From NCBI GenBank assembly GCA_003525885.1, contig DQIG01000373.1, positions 1 to 10,970 of the forward strand: 10,970 bases of DNA. The letters run 5' to 3'. Under the pieces are notes generated by a model that saw only the letters and a program-made list of their open reading frames with translations, had not been told where the DNA came from and searched no databases. Of the stretch, positions 1 to 6,573 are shown one piece after another; the first letter of the stretch is position 1, and the number at the start of each line of letters is the position of its first letter. A program made the position numbers and the translations under genes. Source of the DNA: Stenotrophomonas sp. Its GTDB lineage: Bacteria > Pseudomonadota > Gammaproteobacteria > Xanthomonadales > Xanthomonadaceae.

Positions 1-637
1 GCCGGGCATGAGCGGGCTGGACATGCTCAAGGAGCTGCGGGTGATGCAGGCCGGCGGCGGTCCGCGCACACCGGTGCTGGTGCTCAGTGCCGATGTCACG
101 CCCGAGGCGATCCAGCGCTGTACCCAGGCCGGCGCGCATGCCTTCCTGGCCAAGCCCGTGGTGGCGGTGCGCCTGCTCGATACCCTGGCCGAGATCGCCA
201 ACAACGCCCAGTTGAAGACCATGGCCGCACCAGTGGTGCGACCGATGGCGCTGCAGGATGGGGTGCTCGACAGCAGCGTGCTGGACGAGCTGGCTTCGCT
301 GGGCATGGGCGAGGGCTTCGAACGTGAGTTCATCCGCCAGTGCCTGGAAGACGTGGCGAGCTGCATGGGCAAGGCCGAGCAGTCTGGCGAGGCCGCGCAG
401 TGGGATGTGTTCCGTGAACAGTCCCATGCGATCAAGGGCGTGGCCAGCAATCTCGGCCTGATGCGGGCATCCAACCGTGCCGGCGAGCTGATGCGGATGG
501 CCGACTGGCAGCTCAAGACCGAATGGCGTCCGCGCCTTGGCATCCTGCAGGAGGCGATCAAGGAGGGGCGGCGTGCACTCGAGGCACGGGCCGAACGACG
601 GGTGCGCGGCGCTGCTGATGATGGTGAGGCGCGCTAG
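1..637 (+). CDS. rpfC: RpfC, C-terminal part (hybrid sensor kinase: end of receiver domain plus Hpt domain); 5' end outside window
   Basis: RpfC is the inner-membrane hybrid histidine kinase that senses the diffusible signal factor DSF and passes phosphate on to RpfG; in Xanthomonas its receiver domain also binds and restrains RpfF. Only the last ~211 codons are here, and the frame is open to the left edge. Numbering from the ATG at position 8, an MPGMSG-type loop opens the visible part. It is followed by the receiver's beta-4 serine (LSAD, S27) and the conserved lysine-proline (FLAKP, K49-P50); the phospho-acceptor aspartate lies upstream of the window. A linker leads to an Hpt domain (about 88-192) with the phosphotransfer histidine H140 in SHAIKG. 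The gene ends TAG at 635-637. Its identity rests on this domain order together with convergent rpfF and rpfB nearby. An unrelated hybrid kinase would show the same domains, but the neighbourhood makes that unlikely. Confidence 0.88.
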   Translation, partial: PGMSGLDMLKELRVMQAGGGPRTPVLVLSADVTPEAIQRCTQAGAHAFLAKPVVAVRLLDTLAEIANNAQLKTMAAPVVRPMALQDGVLDSSVLDELASLGMGEGFEREFIRQCLEDVASCMGKAEQSGEAAQWDVFREQSHAIKGVASNLGLMRASNRAGELMRMADWQLKTEWRPRLGILQEAIKEGRRALEARAERRVRGAADDGEAR

Positions 638-787
638 GATCTGGGGCTGGCTGGTTGCTGCGCAACAACTGAACAAAGCTTGCCTGCTTCGAAACGCGAA
701 GGCTTCGGCGTCGCCGGTCATGCAGCATGCTGCGAACAACAACACGCAGGGGCAAGCGGTCTTTCCAGCCCTCGTTGACCCGAATCT

Positions 788-925
788 GTGGCGAAGCTCT
801 GCGCAGAAGTACGGTTTTCCGATGCGTATGTAAAAGCTCAGGCGGCAATGCAGGAGCGCGCTCTGGGCTTGCTTGCTGGAGCAGATAAGCTTGGGGTTGG
901 ATCAGACCAATGGGTTGCAGTATGA
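788..925 (+). pseudogene. Possible small reading frame, perhaps frame-broken, overlapping the HNH gene start by ATGA
   Basis: A short frame open from the TGA at 776-778 runs to a TGA at 923-925. That stop overlaps the ATG at 922 of the next gene (ATGA), an arrangement typical of translational coupling. Possible starts are GTG at 788 or ATG at 848. The 45-residue version contains an amphipathic-looking stretch (AYVKAQAAMQERALGLLAGA) that reads more like protein than random translation. Just upstream, another frame opens at ATG 720. It would run straight into this one if a single C were added to the CCC at 779-781, giving about 67 residues, so a one-base deletion may have split a small gene. 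No family is recognised. No clear ribosome binding site is seen. The rest of 638-909 holds two small perfect palindromes (722-733 and 798-807) and no other recognisable feature. Confidence 0.28.
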
Positions 926-1719
926 GCAGCGCTAGAGACGAATTTGCGGAGAGAGTAAAGAGAGCACTCGCGGACAGGGTCGGTTGGGTCTGTTCTTTTC
1001 CCGGTTGCGGAGCATCAACGTCTGGCCCGTCCCATGATTCTTCTGAAAAAAGCGTCAGGAATGGTGTAGCTGCCCATATATGCGCGGCTGCGCCCGGTGG
1101 ACCCCGCTACGATCCAGGCATGACTTCGGAAGAACGAAGCTCTATCGACAATGCGATCTGGATGTGCCCGGGGCATGGCGCACTGATTGACAAGGATGGA
1201 GCGTATTCGGTCGCCGACATAAAGAGCTGGAAAGTAGCGGCCGAGAGTAGGGCGCGATTCAATCTGGAGCGTGCGCCTCTGCCTCGAACGCAGGATCGAG
1301 ACTCGATTTCTGATCGGGATCTGAAAATTCTGGATGGATACTGCAGCGTGCTTTCCTGGCCGGTGATTCAACGGATGCGAGGGGAGCTCTTTGGAGCCAG
1401 GGTGGAGCACCGTGTGATCGATCCGTTGCACGAAGTCATAGGCTGGGAAGGAGATCCTGCTCGGATTTTCCATAGTGTGAAGCTCGAGAAATCAAGGCGA
1501 GATCTGAATTCAAGGATTCAGGATTTCCAGCGCCATTTCACGAGGGAAAGTGCAGGGGCGGTCGGATACTACGAGTACATCAATATCAGTGGCCGGGCTG
1601 GCCTTGACCTCGATGCCCAGCATCGCTTGAAGAATGAAGTGGCGAGATCGCAGGAGTTGATGGGCCTTGTCTGCGATGCCGCGCTGGTGCTCCTAACCGC
1701 AAAAGAGCAGATTCCCTGA
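922..1719 (+). CDS. HNH endonuclease-like protein with an unassigned C-terminal domain; likely acquired accessory gene
   Basis: The N-terminal ~115 residues match, from memory, an HNH nuclease family. Numbering from ATG 922, it starts SARDEF and has a first metal-binding pair C24-X4-C29 (CSFPGC). It continues with VAAHI containing the likely catalytic H52, an APGGPRYDP loop, the asparagine N77 in DNAIW, and a closing C82-X2-H85 (CPGH). Relatives usually have CxxC at the last point. Such HNH modules are joined to varied C-terminal sensor domains in several defence proteins, for example the Cap5 HNH-SAVED effectors of CBASS. Here residues ~125-265 look alpha-helical and are not SAVED-like to my eye. 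The start at 922 fits the family's N-terminus and the ATGA overlap; ATG 910 is an in-frame alternative adding four residues, and neither has a clear Shine-Dalgarno site. GC is visibly lower than in neighbours, and AGA occurs three times in the first 14 codons. Nuclease type is fairly sure; biological role is not. Confidence 0.8.
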   Translation: MSSARDEFAERVKRALADRVGWVCSFPGCGASTSGPSHDSSEKSVRNGVAAHICAAAPGGPRYDPGMTSEERSSIDNAIWMCPGHGALIDKDGAYSVADIKSWKVAAESRARFNLERAPLPRTQDRDSISDRDLKILDGYCSVLSWPVIQRMRGELFGARVEHRVIDPLHEVIGWEGDPARIFHSVKLEKSRRDLNSRIQDFQRHFTRESAGAVGYYEYINISGRAGLDLDAQHRLKNEVARSQELMGLVCDAALVLLTAKEQIP

Positions 1720-1790
1720 CCTTCTGTGGGAATAGAGGGGAGTTCTGGTCGTGCTTGGTGCGCTTGGACACGATATAGGTGCCCTCGACT

Positions 1791-1818
1791 AAAAAAAGCC
1801 CGGTGGCCAACCGGGCTT
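1791..1818 (-). terminator. Intrinsic terminator of rpfF
   Basis: On the minus strand, 26 bases after the rpfF stop codon, a perfect 9-bp stem (AAGCCCGGT with ACCGGGCTT, plus-strand arms 1796-1804 and 1810-1818) closes a 5-base loop. It runs into a T-tract (seven A on the plus strand, 1791-1797). It has no T-tract in the plus direction, so it would stop rpfF transcription but should not efficiently stop transcripts arriving from rpfC or the HNH gene. Confidence 0.93.
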
Positions 1819-1843
1819 GAACCCATCCTGGGGGAGGGATGAA

Positions 1844-2716
1844 TCAGGCCGCGTCGAGGCTGGCGCGACGGGTCTGGGCCTTGATCAGGCGATCCATGGT
1901 GCGCAGCGAGCGGTCGCCAAGGGCCAGGGCGGAATCCACCCATACCTTGGTGATCTCCAGCAGTTCATCGTAGCTGACAGGCTGGGCAATGCTGCGTGCG
2001 GCGTTCATCGCCAGGTAGGACTGCGGGGTGCGCTGCTGCTGGCGGATCAGTTCCTCGACCGCCGAGCGGCCTTCGCCCTTCTTCACCAGCACGTCGACTA
2101 CGCCCATCGCATGCATTTCCTCGGCGCTGTAGACCCGGCCGTCGAGGATGATCTTCTCGGCCAGGTGCGGCGACACCCGGCGGCACAGGAAGGAATAGGC
2201 ACCCATGCCCGGGAACAGGCCGAACAGAACTTCCGGTAGGCCGAGGCCGCTGCCTTCTTCGGCGACGATGGTGTGGCAGGCCAGCGCCATTTCCAGGCCG
2301 CCGCCGAGGGCGTCACCCTGGATCAGGGCGATCGAACGGACATCGCCGCCGAACCCGGTGTGCAGGTGGTGCACGCCTTCCACGCAGCGCTGGGCGTAGT
2401 TCAGCAGGAGGTCGCGGTTGCCCTCGCGGATCAGGCGGGTAAACAGGTCCAGGTCGCCGCCCAGATTGTAGGCGACGGCATCGGAGGCCAGTACGAAATG
2501 CCGCAGTGTTCCACTGTGGCGCTCGGCAGGGCCGCGGGTGATGGCCGCCATGTAGCTCCACATCTCGTCGAGCATGTCCTTGCGGCAGCAGGGACGGATG
2601 CCGGTGGCGGCATCGGCATGCATGAACAGCCAGTGGGCAGCGCCGTCGGCGCTGTCTTCGGTACGGATGGTGGCAAAAGGCGAGCCGCTTGAGGGCAGCT
2701 TTTCGATGGTACTCAT
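1844..2716 (-). CDS. rpfF: RpfF, DSF synthase (crotonase-fold acyl-ACP dehydratase/thioesterase)
   Basis: RpfF converts a 3-hydroxyacyl-ACP into the free cis-2-unsaturated fatty acid signal DSF by dehydration and thioester cleavage in the cytoplasm. The 290-residue length fits the family (about 289). The crotonase core is clear. It includes NLGGDL (84-89), the oxyanion-hole region IQGDALGGGLEMAL (132-145), VAEEG, and PEVLFGLFPGMGAYSF (161-176). Two glutamates, E142 and E162, sit one residue from the E141/E161 catalytic pair reported for Xanthomonas RpfF. This pattern, the family-type C-terminus SLRTMDRLIKAQ and the rpfC/rpfB neighbours separate it from ordinary enoyl-CoA hydratases. A GAGGA ribosome site lies 7 bases before the ATG (plus strand 2724-2728). 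It is downstream of rpfB in the same direction with a 161-base gap. Its N-terminal ~70 residues look unlike the best known RpfF, so it may belong to a sequence variant class. Confidence 0.93.
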   Translation of the reverse strand: MSTIEKLPSSGSPFATIRTEDSADGAAHWLFMHADAATGIRPCCRKDMLDEMWSYMAAITRGPAERHSGTLRHFVLASDAVAYNLGGDLDLFTRLIREGNRDLLLNYAQRCVEGVHHLHTGFGGDVRSIALIQGDALGGGLEMALACHTIVAEEGSGLGLPEVLFGLFPGMGAYSFLCRRVSPHLAEKIILDGRVYSAEEMHAMGVVDVLVKKGEGRSAVEELIRQQQRTPQSYLAMNAARSIAQPVSYDELLEITKVWVDSALALGDRSLRTMDRLIKAQTRRASLDAA

Positions 2717-2822
2717 GGAAGGGTCCTCGGCATGCGGCCCGCAGTGTCAGGTGGGTGGCCGGCGGGCCGAACGGTCCACACACGCGGCGATGCTACACCG
2801 GCTCAGGGGCGCCGCATGCGAA

Positions 2823-2852
2823 AGGGCCCGGGACGTTTCCGCCCCGGGCCCT
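2823..2852 (-). terminator. Strong GC-rich hairpin after rpfB, before rpfF
   Basis: A perfect 10-bp stem (AGGGCCCGGG at 2823-2832 with CCCGGGCCCT at 2843-2852, 10-base loop) lies 25 bases past the rpfB stop on the minus strand. Only three T residues follow it there (plus-strand AAA 2821-2823, partly inside the stem). It could be a partial terminator that lowers read-through from rpfB into rpfF, or an mRNA-stabilising end. The short T-run makes full termination uncertain. Confidence 0.55.
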
Positions 2853-2877
2853 GTGCCGTTCAAATTGCCGAAAACCC

Positions 2878-4554
2878 TTACTGGGCGGGCGTATCGCGGA
2901 GTTCGCGACGGAGGATCTTGCCGACATTGGTCTTCGGCAGTTCCTTTCGGAATTCAACGATTTTGGGGTGCTTGTAGCCGGTCAGGTTGGCCCGGGCATG
3001 TTCCTTGACCATTTCGGCGGTCAAGTTCGGGTCCTTCTTCACGATGACCACCTTCACCACCTCGCCGGACTTCTCGTCCGGCACGCCGACCGCGGCCACT
3101 TCCAGTACGCCCGGCATCATCGCGATCACGTCCTCGACTTCATTCGGGTACACGTTGAAGCCGGACACCAGGATCATGTCCTTCTTGCGGTCGACGATGT
3201 AGAAGAAGCCCTGTTCATCCATCTTCGCCATGTCGCCGGTGTGCAGCCAGCCGTCGGCGTCGATGGTCTTGGCGGTTTCCTCCGGTCGCTGCCAGTAGCC
3301 CTTCATCACCTGCGGGCCCTTGATGCAGAGCTCGCCGACTTCGCCCAGCGGCAGGATGGCGCTGTTGTCGTCCTTGATGCAGGCATCGGTGGACGGGATC
3401 GGCAGGCCGATCGAGCCGTTGTACTCGGTCAGGGTGAGCGGATTGATGCAGGCCGCCGGCGAGGTTTCGGTCAGGCCATAGGCCTCGACCAGGGTCACGC
3501 CGGTGACCTTCTTCCAGCGCTCGGCCACAGCGCGCTGCACGGCCATGCCGCCGCCCAGGGTGACCTTCAGCGAGGAGAAGTCGACCGTGTCGAAGCCGGG
3601 GGTGTTGAGCAGGCCGTTGAACAGCGTGTTGACGCCGGTGATGGCGGTGAAGCGCACCGACTTGAGCTCCTTGACGAAGCCCTTCATGTCGCGCGGGTTG
3701 GTGATCAGGTGGTTGCAGCCACCGAACTTCATGAAGACCAGCCCGTTCGCCGTCAGCGCGAAGATGTGGTACAGCGGCAGGGCGGTGATGATCCACTCCT
3801 TGCCCATCTCGATGCCCGACGCACTGATCCAGGCCGAGGCCTGCTGCATGTTGGCGATCAGGTTGCGGTTGGTCAGCATCGCGCCCTTGGCCACGCCGGT
3901 GGTGCCGCCGGTGTACTGCAGGAACGCAATGTCGTCGTGGTCGATCTCGACCTTGGGCAGGCTGTGGCGGCTGCCGAGCTTGAGCGCCTGGCGGAAGCGC
4001 ACAGCGCCCTTGAGATGGTAGTTGGGCACCATCTTCTTGATGTACTTCAACACGAAGTTGACGATCACGCCCTTGGTGCCGAGCAGGTCGCCCAGGCCGG
4101 TGGTGATCACGTGCTTGACCGGCGTATCGGCGATGACCTGCTCGACGGTGTCGCCGAAGTTGTCGACCACCACCAGCGCGGTCACGCCGGCATCGACCAG
4201 CTGGTGCTTGAGCTCGCGGGCGGTGTACAGCGGGTTGACGTTGACCACGGTCAGGCCGGCGCGCAGCACGCCGAAGGTGGCCACCGGGTACTGCAGGCAG
4301 TTGGGCATCATCAGGGCGACGCGGTCACCCTTCTTGAGCTTGAGCTCACCCAGCAGGTAGGCCGCGAACTGTTCGACCAGCGCGTCGGTCTCGCCGTAGG
4401 TGAGGACCTTGCCGAAGCTGGAGTAGGCGGGACGGTCGCGGAATTTCGCGACGGAAGCGTCGAAGACCGAAGCTACCGAATGGAACTCGTTGACGTCGAT
4501 CTCGGCGGGAACGCCTTTCGGATAGCTCTGCAGCCAGGGACGATCCAGACTCAT
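2878..4554 (-). CDS. rpfB: RpfB, long-chain fatty acyl-CoA ligase (FadD-like), DSF turnover
   Basis: A member of the ANL adenylating family that activates fatty acids with ATP and joins them to CoA; in Xanthomonas, RpfB acts as a FadD-type ligase implicated in DSF turnover. The protein is 558 residues, usual for FadD. Visible motifs are the phosphate-binding YTGGTTG (214-220) and YGLTETSP (359-366). They are followed by GWLHTGD (435-441), the hinge DRKKDMI (455-461), and the C-terminal catalytic lysine K546 in TNVGKILRR. The start at 4554 is chosen because GGAGG (plus strand 4561-4565) sits 6 bases upstream and the N-terminus MSLDRPWLQSYP is family-like. The same frame stays open up to 4866, but the extension crosses the GTAG repeat pair and the end of betA and is not believable protein. 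The gene is first in the rpfB-rpfF direction. A TAATAC-like -10 (4578-4583) lies just upstream, without a well-spaced -35. Confidence 0.94.
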   Translation of the reverse strand: MSLDRPWLQSYPKGVPAEIDVNEFHSVASVFDASVAKFRDRPAYSSFGKVLTYGETDALVEQFAAYLLGELKLKKGDRVALMMPNCLQYPVATFGVLRAGLTVVNVNPLYTARELKHQLVDAGVTALVVVDNFGDTVEQVIADTPVKHVITTGLGDLLGTKGVIVNFVLKYIKKMVPNYHLKGAVRFRQALKLGSRHSLPKVEIDHDDIAFLQYTGGTTGVAKGAMLTNRNLIANMQQASAWISASGIEMGKEWIITALPLYHIFALTANGLVFMKFGGCNHLITNPRDMKGFVKELKSVRFTAITGVNTLFNGLLNTPGFDTVDFSSLKVTLGGGMAVQRAVAERWKKVTGVTLVEAYGLTETSPAACINPLTLTEYNGSIGLPIPSTDACIKDDNSAILPLGEVGELCIKGPQVMKGYWQRPEETAKTIDADGWLHTGDMAKMDEQGFFYIVDRKKDMILVSGFNVYPNEVEDVIAMMPGVLEVAAVGVPDEKSGEVVKVVIVKKDPNLTAEMVKEHARANLTGYKHPKIVEFRKELPKTNVGKILRRELRDTPAQ

Positions 4555-4676
4555 ATTCCCCCTCCAGGAATCGTGATGTATTAGGTTCCGGCCCTGAGCG
4601 TATCGACAATGGCCGGTCATTGCAGCATACCCCGCCGTAGGGAAAACGCGAAGAGGGGTTCGCGGAGGCTGCAACG

Positions 4677-4700
4677 GTAGGTGCCGGCCTTGGTCGGCAC
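4677..4700 (+). repeat. SMAG-type REP element (GTAG-headed hairpin), copy 1
   Basis: GTAG at 4677-4680 is followed directly by a 9-bp stem (4681-4689 with 4692-4700, one G-T wobble) and a 2-base loop. A short palindrome with GTAG at one foot is the defining form of the Stenotrophomonas GTAG (SMAG) repeats, REP-like elements thought to be moved by RAYT transposases acting in trans. It is intergenic, as these usually are. Confidence 0.82.
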
Positions 4701-4728
4701 AGGATTGCGAGGGGGGCGCTGTGGAGGT

Positions 4729-4752
4729 GTGCCCACCAGGGTGGGCACCTAC
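4729..4752 (-). repeat. SMAG-type REP element, copy 2, inverted relative to copy 1
   Basis: Read on the minus strand: GTAG (4752-4749), then a perfect 9-bp stem (arms 4740-4748 and 4729-4737) with a 2-base loop. It faces copy 1 across a 28-base spacer, a head-to-head pair like those described for SMAG and other REP families. It begins 37 bases beyond the betA stop codon and could act as a 3' mRNA stabiliser or weak terminator of the bet operon. No T-tract follows, so termination is a guess. Confidence 0.82.
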
Positions 4753-4789
4753 CGGTTTGGGGTGTGGGTCTGCCGAAGGGCCGCTTGCG

Positions 4790-6472
4790 TCAACCCTGCT
4801 TGCGTACCGGTGCGCCGTTGGCCTTGTAGTACGGTGCGGTGCTGCGGGCCAGCGGGGTGCGGCCACGGATCACGTCGGCCAGCTTCTCGGCCATCATGAT
4901 GGTTGGCGCATTGAGGTTGCCGGTCACCACCTGCGGCATGATCGAGGCATCGACGATGCGCAGGCCTTCCAGGCCGTGCACGCGACCCTGGCCGTCGACC
5001 ACCGCCATCGGGTCATCGGCATGCCCCATCTTGTTCGAGCACGACGGGTGGTAGGCGGTCTCGGCATGCTCGCGCACGAACGCATCGATCTGCGCATCGG
5101 TCTGCAGCGCGCTGCCGGGGGAGATCTCGCGGCCGCTGTACGGTGCCAGCGCCGGCTGCGCGAAGATCTCGCGGGTGATGCGGATCGCCGCACGGAACTC
5201 GCGCCAGTCCTGGTCGTGCGACATGTAGTTGAACAGGATGCTGGGATGCTCGCGCGGGTCCTTCGAACGCACATGGATGCGGCCGCGGCTGGGCGAGCGC
5301 ATCGAACCGACGTGCATCTGGAAGCTGTGCGCCTTGATCGGGTTGGAGCCGTTGTAATTGATCGCCACCGGCAGGAAGTGGTACTGCAGGTTCGGCCAGT
5401 CGAACTCGGCGTCGCTGCGGATGAAGCCACCGGCCTCGAACTGGTTGCTGGCGCCGATGCCGGTGCCCAGGAACAGCCACTCGGCACCGATGGCCGGCTG
5501 GTTGTACAGCTTCAGTGCCGGAGCCAGCGACACCGGCTTCTTGCACTCGTACTGCAGGTACATCTCCAGGTGATCCTGCAGGTTGGCGCCGACGCCCGGC
5601 AGGTGGTGCACCAGGTCGATGTCCAGGCTGCGCAGCAGGTCGGCCGGGCCGACACCCGAGCGCTGCAGGATCTGCGGCGAGGCGATGGCGCCGCCGCACA
5701 GCAGCACCTCGCGGCGGGCGGTGGCACGCTGCGGCTGCTCGTTGTGCAGCCACTGCACGCCCACGGCGCGCTTGCCCGAGAACAGGATGCGGTCGGTCAG
5801 TGCGTGGGTGACGATGGTCAGGTTCGGGCGCGGCTTGGCCAGGTCCAGGTAGCCGCGGGCGGTGCTGGAACGACGGCCCTTTGGGGTCACCGTGCGGTCC
5901 ATCGGGCCGAAGCCTTCCTGCTGGTAGCCGTTGAGGTCGTCGGTGCGTGGGTAGCCGGCCTGCACGCCGGCTTCGACCATCGCAGCGAACAGCTCGTTGT
6001 TGCCGGCCTTCGGCGTGGTCACGCGCAGCGGGCCTTCGCCACCGTGGTAGTCATTGGGGCCGATGTCGCGGGTTTCGGCCTTGCGGAAGTACGGCAGGCA
6101 GTCCAGGTAGGTCCAGTCTTCCAGGCCTGGCATGCTGGCCCAGTTGTCGTAGTCCATCGCATTGCCGCGGATGTAGCACATGCCATTGATCAGCGACGAA
6201 CCGCCGAGGCCCTTGCCGCGGCCGCAATCCATGCGACGGTTGTTCATGAAGGGCTCGGGATCGGTCTTGTACGCCCAGTTGTAGCGCTTGCCCTGCAGCG
6301 GGAAGGCCAGCGCGGCCGGCATCTGGGTACGGAAGTCGAGCCGGTAGTCCGGGCCACCGGCTTCCAGCAGCAGCACGCTGACATCGGCATCTTCGGTGAG
6401 GCGGGTGGCCAGCACGTTGCCGGCCGAACCGGCGCCGATGATGATGTAGTCGTACTCGTTATGGGTGCTCAT
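4790..6472 (-). CDS. betA: BetA, choline dehydrogenase (GMC oxidoreductase)
   Basis: An FAD-dependent, usually membrane-associated enzyme that oxidises choline to betaine aldehyde (and can go on to betaine) for osmoprotection or as carbon and nitrogen source. The 560 residues match the usual length (E. coli about 556). The FAD Rossmann motif GAGSAG is at 13-18. It is followed by an ADP-side acid in LLLEAGG (34-40), the GMC signature GKGLGGSSLINGM (86-98) and a second signature GAIASPQILQRSGVG (261-275). The active-site histidine is H475 in AYHPSCSNKMG, and N521 lies in the closing GNLNAPT. AGGAG stands 6 bases before the ATG. It is the last gene of betI-betB-betA, 101 bases after betB. Nothing essential appears missing. 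Other GMC alcohol dehydrogenases resemble it, but operon context settles the substrate. Confidence 0.95.
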   Translation of the reverse strand: MSTHNEYDYIIIGAGSAGNVLATRLTEDADVSVLLLEAGGPDYRLDFRTQMPAALAFPLQGKRYNWAYKTDPEPFMNNRRMDCGRGKGLGGSSLINGMCYIRGNAMDYDNWASMPGLEDWTYLDCLPYFRKAETRDIGPNDYHGGEGPLRVTTPKAGNNELFAAMVEAGVQAGYPRTDDLNGYQQEGFGPMDRTVTPKGRRSSTARGYLDLAKPRPNLTIVTHALTDRILFSGKRAVGVQWLHNEQPQRATARREVLLCGGAIASPQILQRSGVGPADLLRSLDIDLVHHLPGVGANLQDHLEMYLQYECKKPVSLAPALKLYNQPAIGAEWLFLGTGIGASNQFEAGGFIRSDAEFDWPNLQYHFLPVAINYNGSNPIKAHSFQMHVGSMRSPSRGRIHVRSKDPREHPSILFNYMSHDQDWREFRAAIRITREIFAQPALAPYSGREISPGSALQTDAQIDAFVREHAETAYHPSCSNKMGHADDPMAVVDGQGRVHGLEGLRIVDASIMPQVVTGNLNAPTIMMAEKLADVIRGRTPLARSTAPYYKANGAPVRKQG

Positions 6473-6573
6473 GGGTGTCTCCTGCAGGCCGGGGCGCGCT
6501 GCATGCAGGCGTCCCGGCGGAATGTCGGATCGGCGCGTTGGCCGGACGAGGGGGCGTGCTCGGGGCGCGCCGG

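Noticed and set aside
722..733. Perfect 12-bp palindrome GCAGCATGCTGC (and TCTGCGCAGA at 798-807) as recombination or regulator sites
   Set aside because: Too short, with no second copy at the other end of the islet and no promoter aligned with them; chance is a sufficient explanation.
1586..1810. Minus-strand 74-codon frame spanning the rpfF terminator
   Set aside because: It would begin inside the terminator hairpin downstream of rpfF and runs antisense to the HNH gene, with no ribosome site or recognisable family.
2689..4584. A 631-codon open frame on the plus strand opposite rpfB
   Set aside because: It lies entirely opposite a gene with all family motifs; its translation is rich in H, D, V and Q with no domain, as expected from an antisense frame in high-GC DNA.
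4555..4866. N-terminal extension of RpfB by 104 residues
   Set aside because: It would cross the SMAG hairpins and the betA 3' end and has no family similarity; a strong GGAGG supports the start at 4554.
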